Source: DAIOFH01 sp036745875 (GTDB lineage Bacteria > Planctomycetota > SZUA-567). From it: a stretch of 9,204 nucleotides of DNA. A model generated the notes under the pieces. It was not told the origin of the DNA, did not search any database, and saw only the letters and a program-made list of their open reading frames with translations. This document shows, one piece after another, positions 1 through 6,492 of this stretch (position 1 is its first letter; each line of letters begins with the position of its first letter). The DNA is taken from contig DAIOFH010000150.1 of assembly GCA_036745875.1 (NCBI GenBank), forward strand, positions 1 through 9,204. Direction: 5' to 3'. The translations under genes were made by a program, and so were the position numbers.

Positions 1-3
1 CTC

Positions 4-513
4 TTGGAGAAGCGGAACGGATACAGCCGCCTGGCTGGCGACGAGGCGTCCTCCGCTTGGATGGCGCTTCTGGAGGATTTCGCGAAGTCATACACGGATT
101 ATGGCATTGCGGAATGGCGAAATGCAAGGACCGATGCTTTTGGCTGCTATAAGAATCTTCTTGAGCATGAGTCATTGAAACCCCCGCCGGTGGATTCCGA
201 CACTCCTCAAAACAAAGCACAACGGAAATGGGACGCGGAAGCAAAATGTCTGCAGGATTTGTATAAGCAGGCTTACTTGAAGTTCGAAAAAATCGATGAT
301 GCGCGGAGCGAGGTCGGCGGCGCGGAGATGAAAAGCAAGGCCCTCGATGATGCCGAAGAACGACTTTACTCTATGTATCCCGAGTTGCACCGGGCCGTTG
401 TAAATCACATGAAAGACGCCTGGCAAAAAATCAACGATGAAAGGATCGCGCGAAACGAAAGTCGGGAGGGCACGGAGAAGGAGAATCTCCCTTCCTCGAA
501 GCTCCAACGATAA
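4..513 (+). CDS. Unrecognised charged protein, possibly 5'-partial
   Basis: I do not recognise this protein. As read it is 169 aa from a TTG at position 4, but the frame is still open at the window edge and no ribosome binding site is visible, so the true start may lie upstream. The product is hydrophilic and rich in Lys, Glu, Asp and Arg, with no signal peptide or membrane segment. It is probably mostly helical, with a long charged stretch from about residue 70 to the end (for example KWDAEAKCLQDLYKQAYLKF). It ends in TAA, 81 nt before the ATG of trbJ and on the same strand, so it may belong to the same transfer operon. Transfer operons often carry such small cytoplasmic proteins of unknown role. 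No function can be assigned from the sequence. Confidence 0.7.
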   Translation: MEKRNGYSRLAGDEASSAWMALLEDFAKSYTDYGIAEWRNARTDAFGCYKNLLEHESLKPPPVDSDTPQNKAQRKWDAEAKCLQDLYKQAYLKFEKIDDARSEVGGAEMKSKALDDAEERLYSMYPELHRAVVNHMKDAWQKINDERIARNESREGTEKENLPSSKLQR

Positions 514-594
514 TCAGGCATTACCGTATGATCCGCGGTACCTGTAACACCACCCAACCCGCATAGGCAGCCTCTTGGAAAACAAGGGGCATTG

Positions 595-1359
595 ATGAAA
601 AGGATTTTCCTATTTTTGTTGTTGTCGGTCGTGGCCAGCTGCGGCAAGGGGCACGCCATGGCCGTGATCGACAGTTCCAACCTGGCGCAGAATATTGTCG
701 CGGCGCAGGAGGCGATGCGGCAGACGCAGAATCAGATTCTCCAGCTGCAAACTCAACTGCAGCAGTACCAGCGCATGCTTCAGGATGCGATGAATCCTGG
801 CGATTGGGCCTGGGGCGACGTCCAGAACACCATCAACCAGCTCAAAAACACCATGGGGTCGATCAAGAACCTCTCCAACATGGCGGGCGGCTTCGACCAG
901 CTCCTGTCGCAGTTCGGTTCCTACGACGACTACACGAGCGGAGCGGGGTATGGCGGAGGACATTCGAAGGCGTCGTCCAGCCTGATGGCCGGGGATTATG
1001 CCGGGTCGCGAATGCAGAAGGACACCGCCGACGATCTGCTTCGCGTCATCAAGGAACAGGAGGAGCAACTAGAGCAGTACAATAGCCAGTTCGAGAAATT
1101 GAAAAACAGCGCGTCATCCGCCGAAGGCCAGCAGGAGGCGATACAGGCCAGCAACCAGTTTTTATCGCTCCAAGTGCAATTGCTGACCCAGATTCATACG
1201 CTGATGATGGCGCAGAACAACATGATGGCGTCGATTGCGCAGACGGAGAACAACCGCGAGGCGCGCAATCGCATGGGAAGCGCGCTCCAGTTCGGCGAAA
1301 CGGACATGTTCCGCGCCGAGAGGGAAGGGTCTGGCAAATCGTTCGGCTTCACCGATTAG
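595..1359 (+). CDS. trbJ: TrbJ-like conjugative transfer protein (VirB5-type)
   Basis: This 254-aa protein resembles TrbJ of P-type conjugation systems, a periplasmic or pilus-associated part of the mating-pair channel, and is of similar size. Residues 1-15 form a hydrophobic signal sequence. A Gln-rich coiled-coil stretch follows (about 38-63, QTQNQILQLQTQLQQYQ), then a Gly/Ser-rich middle with GAGYGGG, and a second coiled coil (about 145-215). This layout is typical of TrbJ/VirB5 proteins. I chose ATG 595 over TTG 592 because the AAGGGG SD at 584-589 is only 2 nt from the TTG and 5 nt from the ATG. The signal end is ambiguous. VAS-C16 fits a lipobox, while AMA at 21-23 fits signal peptidase I. 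trbL follows 13 nt downstream, and no trbK lies between them. Assignment is by pattern recognition, not a search. Confidence 0.85.
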   Translation: MKRIFLFLLLSVVASCGKGHAMAVIDSSNLAQNIVAAQEAMRQTQNQILQLQTQLQQYQRMLQDAMNPGDWAWGDVQNTINQLKNTMGSIKNLSNMAGGFDQLLSQFGSYDDYTSGAGYGGGHSKASSSLMAGDYAGSRMQKDTADDLLRVIKEQEEQLEQYNSQFEKLKNSASSAEGQQEAIQASNQFLSLQVQLLTQIHTLMMAQNNMMASIAQTENNREARNRMGSALQFGETDMFRAEREGSGKSFGFTD

Positions 1360-1372
1360 GGAGGCGGAACGT

Positions 1373-3082
1373 ATGCGCGGATTCATTCTGGCGGCGCTCC
1401 TGGCGCTGACGGTGTCTTTTGTGGCGATGCCGTCCGTCTCGCAGGGGGCGGAGGCCAAGATACTCGACACCGTGGTCGGCAAATACAACGCCGCCGCCAA
1501 AGGTTGGGAGCCGGTTCTCAAGCAGGCGGCGAAAAGGTTGTTCATCACCCTGTGCATCATCAGCCTGGTGTTCACCGCCGGGTACGGATTTCTCCGCGGC
1601 GGCATGGGGCTTGGCGATTTTTTCACCGAGTTCCTCCGCTTCGGCATAACCATGGGGATATTTTACTACCTTCTCGAAAACGGGCCGGTGATGGCGAAGG
1701 CCATCATCGACTCCATGACGCTGCTTGGTCAGAACGCGTCGTCCACCTACAACGTGAAGCTGACGCCCTCCGACATTTGCACCCAGGGCTTCGGGCTGAT
1801 CTACGACGCCGTGGCGGAATTCGGGAAAAGCGATTATGCGACGGGAGTGATGGTCATCGTCATCGCGCTCATGATCGCCCTGGTCTACGCGGTGATCGCG
1901 GCGCAAATGGTGGTGCTGCTTTGCTCGTCGTGGATACTCATCTACGGGGGGGTGTTCTACCTCGGGTTCGGCGGCGGCAACTGGACAAGCGACATCGCCA
2001 AGAATTATTTCAAGACGGTATTCGCCCAGGCGATGCAGGTCTTCACGTTCTGCCTTCTTCTGGGAATCGGGCAGGCCGAGATCCGAAGCCTGACCGTCGG
2101 TCTGCGAACGACCAAGAGCGTGACCGTGGCGAATTACCGGTGGCTGTTCGGCCTCACCGGCGAAGACGCGACCAAGGTGGTCACCTCGGAAACCCTGACC
2201 ATGACGGGCATGTGCGTGGCGCTGGTATTCGCCGTGATTCTTTGCATCCTGGTGAGCCGCGTCCCAGGCATGATCGCCGGCGTGATCAACGGCTCGTCCA
2301 TTTCGGCGATGGCCTTCAGCGGCGTCGGTGGCGCGGTGGGGTCGGCGCGGAACATGATGGGGTCTGCCGCCGGCATGGCGACGGGCGCCGGTATGATGAT
2401 GGCCCAGGCGTCGGGAGCCGGAATGGCTCTCAGCAGCGCCTACAAGGCGATGCAGGATCACAAGGCGAACGGGGAGGGCGCTTTCGCGAAAGGAAAGGCG
2501 ACCACCGGGCTGCGCGGCTTGAAGAATTCCCTCTCCGACATGAAGTCGAGCCTCAAGAGCAGCTATGCGCAAACCCGGACGACTCCCGGCATGATGTCCT
2601 CCAATATCGACGGGAAGGTGCAGCAGAGGCAGGCCGAACGGGAAAAGGAAAAGGCCGAGAAGGAGAAGCAGACGGCGCAGAACGGCGCGTCGGGCGGTTC
2701 CCCCGGCGAGGCGAAGCAGAACCTTGACACGGGGGCTTCCAAGGCCGGCGGGGGTGACGCCGCTTCGTCCGGAGCGGACGCGAACGGAGGGAAAGCCGAC
2801 GCGAACCCTTTTGACGGCGGCGGGACGCTGTTCGGGCCATCTTCCGAGGGTGGCGGCGGGAATGGCTCGTCCGCCTCCGAGGAAGCGGGAGAGGGCGGTC
2901 GCCACGGCGTTTCCGCCGACGGCTACGACTCGGGGCAGGATGCCGAGTTTGGGCAGAGCGCCTTCGACGACGACGGCGGCTTTTCGTATGAACATTCGGA
3001 GTATGACGACGAGATCGCCCAATGGAGGGCGGCGGTAGAGAACCATGACCCGAGCAAAATCGGGCTGCCTGACAGCGAGTAG
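1373..3082 (+). CDS. trbL: TrbL-like inner-membrane conjugation protein
   Basis: TrbL/VirB6-type proteins are polytopic inner-membrane parts of the type IV secretion channel that help pass DNA. This 569-aa protein has a signal-like N terminus (1-28, ending AEA). Hydrophobic segments lie near 56-76, 83-101, 157-200 (probably two passes, ending GGVFYLGFGGG), 217-235 and 277-296. Between 311 and 360 it is Gly/Ala/Met-rich. From about 390 the tail is polar and low in complexity: a Lys/Glu-rich run (EREKEKAEKEKQ, 421-432), then Gly/Ser/Ala/Asp-rich sequence to the end. The frame stays open upstream to 1235, but ATG 1373 is preferred. AGGGAGG at 1358-1364 sits 8 nt before it, and a signal-like segment starts there. 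It is the last gene of its operon, followed after 10 nt by a terminator. The relatively long tail is probably cytoplasmic and disordered. Confidence 0.9.
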   Translation: MRGFILAALLALTVSFVAMPSVSQGAEAKILDTVVGKYNAAAKGWEPVLKQAAKRLFITLCIISLVFTAGYGFLRGGMGLGDFFTEFLRFGITMGIFYYLLENGPVMAKAIIDSMTLLGQNASSTYNVKLTPSDICTQGFGLIYDAVAEFGKSDYATGVMVIVIALMIALVYAVIAAQMVVLLCSSWILIYGGVFYLGFGGGNWTSDIAKNYFKTVFAQAMQVFTFCLLLGIGQAEIRSLTVGLRTTKSVTVANYRWLFGLTGEDATKVVTSETLTMTGMCVALVFAVILCILVSRVPGMIAGVINGSSISAMAFSGVGGAVGSARNMMGSAAGMATGAGMMMAQASGAGMALSSAYKAMQDHKANGEGAFAKGKATTGLRGLKNSLSDMKSSLKSSYAQTRTTPGMMSSNIDGKVQQRQAEREKEKAEKEKQTAQNGASGGSPGEAKQNLDTGASKAGGGDAASSGADANGGKADANPFDGGGTLFGPSSEGGGGNGSSASEEAGEGGRHGVSADGYDSGQDAEFGQSAFDDDGGFSYEHSEYDDEIAQWRAAVENHDPSKIGLPDSE

Positions 3083-3092
3083 AATAAACTCA

Positions 3093-3123
3093 CGCCACCG
3101 GTGTTACACCGGTGGCGCTTTTT
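3093..3123 (+). terminator. Intrinsic terminator after trbL
   Basis: A perfect 12-bp inverted repeat (CGCCACCGGTGT, 3093-3104, and ACACCGGTGGCG, 3106-3117) is followed by C and five T (3119-3123). The arms are separated by one base, so in RNA about 10-11 pairs form with a short loop. It starts 10 nt after the trbL stop and closes the + strand transfer operon. On the - strand the hairpin is followed by TGAGTTTATT, so it may also weakly stop transcripts coming from the convergent genes. Confidence 0.92.
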
Positions 3124-3150
3124 GCAGGGCTTGGCTGTTCCTTGCTTATT

Positions 3151-3786
3151 CTATCGTTGGCGGTCCTGGCTCTTTGACTTATCGTCGATGCCCAGGGCTT
3201 CGCGTTGCATTGCCTTGTACAGGCGTTCCGCCGTTTGAATGTTTCGATGCCGATACCAGACAAGGTTCTGCTCCTCGTCGCTGGTCCCGTCCATGCCTTT
3301 GGCCTTGTTTTGCAGTCTCGTCATGTGGCCCGACAAGAGCCTGCGAATAGCGTCTTTTGGCAAGCCGGCGCCGTCGTGTTCGTTTTTTCTGAGTCTCGTG
3401 CGGGATGAGTAGGCATGAAACCTTTGCGCGTCCTGGTCTCGGAACATCAGGTTGTCATTGATTTCTTTCATCCCATCAACAGCTGCCCGCAAGGTGCTCA
3501 GGATGGTGTTTTGCGGGAAGGTGCCGCGATTTTTCTGTGACGTGACCTGATAATGTTGTAAATCCGCAATGCAAACGACCCACTCCGCGGCGACAACCAT
3601 GTGAAAGTTCTCTGAATCCCCTGTCCGTGCAAGAAGTCGCTGGAGTTCCCGGCATTTTTTGTCGGCCAGTTCCTGCGGTCCCATATCGCAAAGAGCCGCG
3701 TCTTTGGCCTTCCAGTACGCATTTGCGGCGACCGCCAAACGGTAGCGTAATCTAACTTCCGATTCGTTCAAGCCAATCCGTTCCAT
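3151..3786 (-). CDS. Unrecognised 211-aa protein, last gene of the - strand series
   Basis: I do not recognise this protein. It is hydrophilic and mostly helical, with no signal peptide and no clear transmembrane helix. The N-terminal half carries AANAYWKAKDAALCD and a Lys/Arg/Glu-rich segment. The centre has a moderately hydrophobic stretch, MVVAAEWVVCIADLQHY (about 63-79). The C-terminal third is basic (RLLSGHMTRLQNKAKG, RHRNIQTAERLYKAMQ). Its ATG lies inside the preceding gene, a 35-nt overlap, with only a weak SD-like GAGAT. Expression therefore probably depends on translational coupling to the upstream gene. It ends 28 bp from the trbL terminator, in convergent orientation. Base use here is visibly less GC-rich than in trbJ and trbL, which hints at a different origin. 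Confidence 0.8.
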   Translation of the reverse strand: MERIGLNESEVRLRYRLAVAANAYWKAKDAALCDMGPQELADKKCRELQRLLARTGDSENFHMVVAAEWVVCIADLQHYQVTSQKNRGTFPQNTILSTLRAAVDGMKEINDNLMFRDQDAQRFHAYSSRTRLRKNEHDGAGLPKDAIRRLLSGHMTRLQNKAKGMDGTSDEEQNLVWYRHRNIQTAERLYKAMQREALGIDDKSKSQDRQR

Positions 3787-3985
3787 ATTTTATCTCTGCG
3801 TCTTTCAAGTTAAGGCCGCTTGTTTTCAATGCCATGGGATCCATTCCGGCCATGGTCGCAAGGCACTTGGCCAGTTCCGGAGCGAGAGGAATTTCCTGCA
3901 GAATCTCATAGGCCCTGTCCTCATTGCCTTTTTCCATCTCAACGTCCGCCGCATCCATCAACGCTTTTGTTTCCTCCCAGGACAT
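3752..3985 (-). CDS. Unrecognised small acidic protein; start possibly in the gap
   Basis: From ATG 3985 this is 77 aa, acidic and probably helical (MSWEETKALMDAADVEMEKG, then AYEILQEIPLAPELAKCLA). I do not recognise it. The same frame stays open upstream, reading KIDTWEST, until it enters the 100-N gap at 4009, and only a weak GGGA precedes ATG 3985. The true start may therefore be in the missing sequence, which would make this the C-terminal part of a longer protein. It ends in TAG, 35 nt inside the next gene, whose start it probably helps to translate. Confidence 0.65.
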   Translation of the reverse strand: MSWEETKALMDAADVEMEKGNEDRAYEILQEIPLAPELAKCLATMAGMDPMALKTSGLNLKDAEIKYGTDWLERIGS

Positions 3986-4009
3986 GGTGGATTCCCATGT
4001 ATCGATTTT

Positions 4010-4109
4010 NNNNNNNNNNNNNNNNNNNNNNNNNNNNNNNNNNNNNNNNNNNNNNNNNNNNNNNNNNNNNNNNNNNNNNNNNNNNNNNNNNNNNNNNNNN
4101 NNNNNNNNN
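4010..4109. other. Assembly gap of 100 N
   Basis: Exactly 100 consecutive N, the conventional length for a scaffold gap of unknown true size. The genes on either side are both on the - strand, but their distance and any gene between them cannot be seen. Reading frames that appear to cross this stretch are artefacts. Confidence 0.97.
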
Positions 4110-4135
4110 GAAAATAGTTGGCAGCGCCGATTCGC

Positions 4136-4411
4136 CTAACTCCAGTGCCGCGCAAGGTATTCCGCAAGGTACGCAGGCATTTTGACGCCGTTCCGCCTGA
4201 CCTTGACGACAAACAGTTCCCACGCCGAGGCGGGCATCGTGGCGCGGTTGGCGCCGTGCGATTCCCACCGTTGCCACTGGCGCAGTTGCTTGTGTACCAG
4301 GTTCGCGGCTTCCGTCTGGCTCAGTTTCGCCCTGGCGCGGAGTTCCCGGATCTGCTCCGGGGTCGGTGGCCGCGGCGGCAGCCCTGGCTTGGTATTGGTG
4401 GGGGTTGCCAT
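4136..4411 (-). CDS. Helix-turn-helix (XRE-like) DNA-binding protein, 91 aa
   Basis: A short Pro-rich N terminus (NTKPGLPPRPPTPEQ) leads into a helix-turn-helix (about residues 17-53). The pattern IRELRARAKLSQTEAANLVH then LRQWQRWE matches the first helices of Cro/XRE-type domains. The following MPASAWELFVVK is a pattern I know from small regulators on phages and plasmids. It probably binds DNA as a local regulator; its target is unknown. ATG 4411 is preferred over the upstream in-frame ATG 4471. AAGGGAG (4420-4426) lies 8 nt before ATG 4411, and the longer version would read through a strong hairpin. It ends in TAG 26 bp before the N gap. The gene upstream on the same strand is the 44-aa ORF. 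Confidence 0.85.
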   Translation of the reverse strand: MATPTNTKPGLPPRPPTPEQIRELRARAKLSQTEAANLVHKQLRQWQRWESHGANRATMPASAWELFVVKVRRNGVKMPAYLAEYLARHWS

Positions 4412-4434
4412 TGCTGTTGCTCCCTTGGAAAGCG

Positions 4435-4469
4435 GGGCGTGGCGGAAGCACGGGGCATCCGCCACGCCC
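4435..4469. repeat. Perfect 12-bp inverted repeat between two genes
   Basis: GGGCGTGGCGGA (4435-4446) and TCCGCCACGCCC (4458-4469) are exact reverse complements around an 11-bp loop. The repeat sits 17 bp after the stop of the 44-aa gene and ends 8 bp before the SD of the helix-turn-helix gene. There is no T run on either side, so it is not a standard intrinsic terminator. It could be a dyad operator for the adjacent regulator or an RNA hairpin that sets translation or stability. Confidence 0.8.
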
Positions 4470-4486
4470 ATTGTCGAAGCATCCGC

Positions 4487-4621
4487 TCATTCTTTCGGTT
4501 CTTCCATCCGGTGCGCCTGTACCGCCATCTCGCACACCTGCAGGAGTTCTTCCTTGTCTTGCGTCCGTTCCAGGTATGGCAAAATCCTCTCCTGGAATGC
4601 GCGAATCTGTTCTGTCGTCAT
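4487..4621 (-). CDS. 44-aa protein of unknown function
   Basis: This very short gene starts with ATG at 4621, preceded by a strong SD (CAGGAGAGAGTG, AGGAG 7-8 nt from the start), and ends with TGA. It encodes a 44-aa, strongly charged, probably single-helix peptide: it begins MTTEQIRAFQERILPYLERT and ends HRMEEPKE. There is no hydrophobic segment, so it is probably soluble, and it could act by binding a protein partner. I do not recognise it. It follows the 113-aa gene by 57 bp on the same strand. The good SD, compositionally normal protein and operon position are the evidence that it is real. Confidence 0.7.
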   Translation of the reverse strand: MTTEQIRAFQERILPYLERTQDKEELLQVCEMAVQAHRMEEPKE

Positions 4622-4678
4622 CACTCTCTCCTGGCTTGATCGTCGGTTCGAACCACAGGGGCGATCATTGTATTGTCT

Positions 4679-5020
4679 TTACCGCTTGTTCTCAAATACG
4701 TTTCTCGCATTGTGGATAGCTTCGCCAAGGGCGACGAGGTTGGGATACCGTTTTTTGGTTTTTTCGCCGATATCGCGCAGCGCCCGAGTTTCGCCGTGAT
4801 TGACGTAGTGGGCAATCATGTCCAGAGACAGTCGTGTCAGTATGGAGTCCTGACTGTTCAGGCACTCGGTCACGGAGAAAGAATAATCATATTCGTTGTA
4901 CAGGCTCAACACGAGCTTTGCGAGGCGACCGCTCCCGCCGCAGCGGTAATGCCGGATATAATCCCAGGCTTCATGGTACGGGGATTCGAACTTCGATACT
5001 TCCGCGGTTGTGTCCTCCAT
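4679..5020 (-). CDS. Unrecognised 113-aa protein
   Basis: I do not recognise this protein. It is soluble, with a Tyr/Trp/His-rich front (SPYHEAWDYIRHYRCGGSG, about 14-32) and a helical remainder containing LVLSLYNEYDYSFSVTECL and a basic end (NARNVFENKR). ATG 5020 overlaps the stop of the upstream gene by one base (TGATG). AAGGAGG lies 5 nt before it and only 2 nt before the alternative GTG 5023, so ATG is preferred. The overlap implies coupled translation with the 126-aa protein and possibly joint function. Confidence 0.85.
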   Translation of the reverse strand: MEDTTAEVSKFESPYHEAWDYIRHYRCGGSGRLAKLVLSLYNEYDYSFSVTECLNSQDSILTRLSLDMIAHYVNHGETRALRDIGEKTKKRYPNLVALGEAIHNARNVFENKR

Positions 5021-5400
5021 CACGCCCTCCTTTCGCTGTTATTCCAGAGTCCCTCGCGCGTGTCCCTTTCCACCTTGTGAAATTCCGGTTTCCATCTGCT
5101 CCAGTCGATCCGTTCCAGCGCGGCGGCGAGGAGCCGCTCGTTATGGTCATCGACGGCAAGCGTACCGCAGAATTCGTCGACGACGTGGATGCCGAATCCG
5201 GAGCGCAGAAAATTCCTGACGAACCGGCGTTCCGCTCCGGGGAAGGCGTCCTCGACGGCATGGCAGGCGCGAAGCCACAGTCGTCCGCCGATCCCGGGGT
5301 CGCCGCGTCGCTTTCCGATCTCGCCGGCGAATCCCCATTCGTCCTCGCGCGGGTATTGGTATTCATCGGGAATTCCGTTGCCGGTGCCGCTGGTGTTCAT
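5020..5400 (-). CDS. Unrecognised 126-aa protein
   Basis: I do not recognise this protein. It begins with a short polar segment (NTSGTGNGIPDEYQYPRED) and then a region rich in Trp, Phe and Arg (EWGFAGEIGKRRGDPGIGGR; LWLRACHAVEDAFPGAERRF). It continues with GFGIHVVDEFCGTLAVDDHN and ends basic and charged. No signal peptide or membrane segment is visible. ATG 5400 has a strong SD (GGAAGGAGAG) and overlaps the stop of the 355-aa gene by four bases (ATGA). Its own stop overlaps the next start (TGATG). The 355-, 126- and 113-aa genes are thus a translationally linked trio. A longer open frame exists upstream to 5643, but that part is Arg/Gln-rich shadow of the neighbouring gene. Confidence 0.85.
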   Translation of the reverse strand: MNTSGTGNGIPDEYQYPREDEWGFAGEIGKRRGDPGIGGRLWLRACHAVEDAFPGAERRFVRNFLRSGFGIHVVDEFCGTLAVDDHNERLLAAALERIDWSRWKPEFHKVERDTREGLWNNSERRA

Positions 5401-6464
5401 GTTTGCTCTCCTTCCTGTGCGTCTTCCAGTTTGCTGTGGTTCAGCGACTCCAGTACGCGTTCCGCCGCCCGCACGGCGTTTGGGGTGAGCTGTCGCTGCC
5501 ACGCCTGGTTGCGACGGGACCAGTTGAACGCGGCGCCATGCATCGCCTCGCTTCTTTCCGGAACGCGTTTTTTGTCGTCGAAAAATATCTGGAGGCGGTT
5601 GGCGTCGTAGTTCGCGACGACGCTTCCGCCGTCGAACCGCCACCCTTGCATCGTGGGAGCTTCTCGTTCCGCCTTTATCTCGGCGATGCGTCGCTTGGTG
5701 CTCTTGATGCCGGCTTGCGCGTTGCGGCGGGCGTAGGTGGGCATTCCTTTGTGGATGGTGCCCTGTAAAAACTCGATCTTCGCCTCCAGCAGTTCGACGA
5801 CATGGGGATCGTTAGCGGGGATCGTCTCGCCTCTGTCCCATTTTCCGGCGCGGATGCGTTCCCGTTTGACTTCCAGGGGGAGTAGCTCGTACAGGTGTTT
5901 CTTTGTGTTGTCGAAGAAGCGTTGCGCCTTTTCGGCGAACTCCGCGGAGCTGGCAAGGATTTTGTCGGCGCGTTGCGTCATTTTCTTGCCGGGGTATCTT
6001 GCCGGGCCGCACACGTTCACAGGCATGTAATCGGCGCGCCGGCGGCATTGCTCGTTGTAGTGGGTCAGCGCGAATTTCCGCCAGTCGGCGCGGCGTTGCT
6101 CGAGGTATTCCTTCTGTTCGTCCGTGAGATCGTCTTCGGGGAACTCCCGTCCGAACCGCGCGAGCGCGTGTCGGGCGTCGTTTTCGATGCCCGTTCCCGC
6201 GTCGAAATGGCTGGCGTTGTTCGCCCGCCGGACGTGGTCCTGGTTCAGGAGCGGACGGCGCCAGTCGGTCTTGGCTATGGCGTAGGCGCAGTCGCCGTCG
6301 GTGACGATGAGCCATTCCCCGTGTTCGAACCACACGGACAGGTCGGGATCGTCGCCTCTGTCGGCTGTGATGACGCGGAACCCTCCTCTTGGGGTTGTGA
6401 CCCGCTCGTGTTCGGCGGGGGCATGTTCGGCCGCTTCGGCGTGGTACAGGGTGGTGTCGGGCAT
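5397..6464 (-). CDS. 355-aa accessory protein with a plasmid/phage-type C-terminal segment
   Basis: This is the largest gene of the - strand series. Residues 1-25 are His/Glu/Ala-rich. Residues 28-65 look like a small beta-rich unit (GGFRVITADRG, SVWFEHGEWLIVTDGDCAYA). The middle is helical and charged (110-270), with the segment NVCGPARYPGKKMTQRADK at 150-168. I recall GPA(x)(Y/F)P-type motifs from polyvalent and antirestriction-associated proteins of mobile elements. The C-terminal part, about 273-340, has GGSVVANYDANRLQIFFDDK then FNWSRRNQAWQRQL. This strongly recalls a recurring segment of phage and plasmid proteins (GFRWSP..GAWQRQL-like). No catalytic motif is evident, so the biochemical role is unknown. 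ATG 6464 follows AAAGGAAC. It begins the overlapping trio with the 126- and 113-aa genes. Confidence 0.85.
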   Translation of the reverse strand: MPDTTLYHAEAAEHAPAEHERVTTPRGGFRVITADRGDDPDLSVWFEHGEWLIVTDGDCAYAIAKTDWRRPLLNQDHVRRANNASHFDAGTGIENDARHALARFGREFPEDDLTDEQKEYLEQRRADWRKFALTHYNEQCRRRADYMPVNVCGPARYPGKKMTQRADKILASSAEFAEKAQRFFDNTKKHLYELLPLEVKRERIRAGKWDRGETIPANDPHVVELLEAKIEFLQGTIHKGMPTYARRNAQAGIKSTKRRIAEIKAEREAPTMQGWRFDGGSVVANYDANRLQIFFDDKKRVPERSEAMHGAAFNWSRRNQAWQRQLTPNAVRAAERVLESLNHSKLEDAQEGEQT

Positions 6465-6492
6465 TGCTGTTCCTTTCGCGGAGTTTGAGGGT

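Noticed and set aside
514..594. Possible terminator between the first gene and trbJ (TACCG...CGGTA)
   Set aside because: The stem is only 5 bp and there is no T run.
1504..2727. 407-aa open frame on the + strand within trbL
   Set aside because: Its product is Arg/Gly/Asp/His-rich with no hydrophobic pattern, while trbL in the other frame has signal and membrane segments.
1349..3046. 565-aa open frame on the - strand opposite trbL
   Set aside because: It lies antisense to the clear trbL gene, is very rich in Arg, His, Gly and Pro, and has no SD. It is a shadow frame of GC-rich coding DNA.
3939..4535. Frames that seem to run through the N gap
   Set aside because: Any reading across N is meaningless, and the parts outside the gap overlap better-supported genes.
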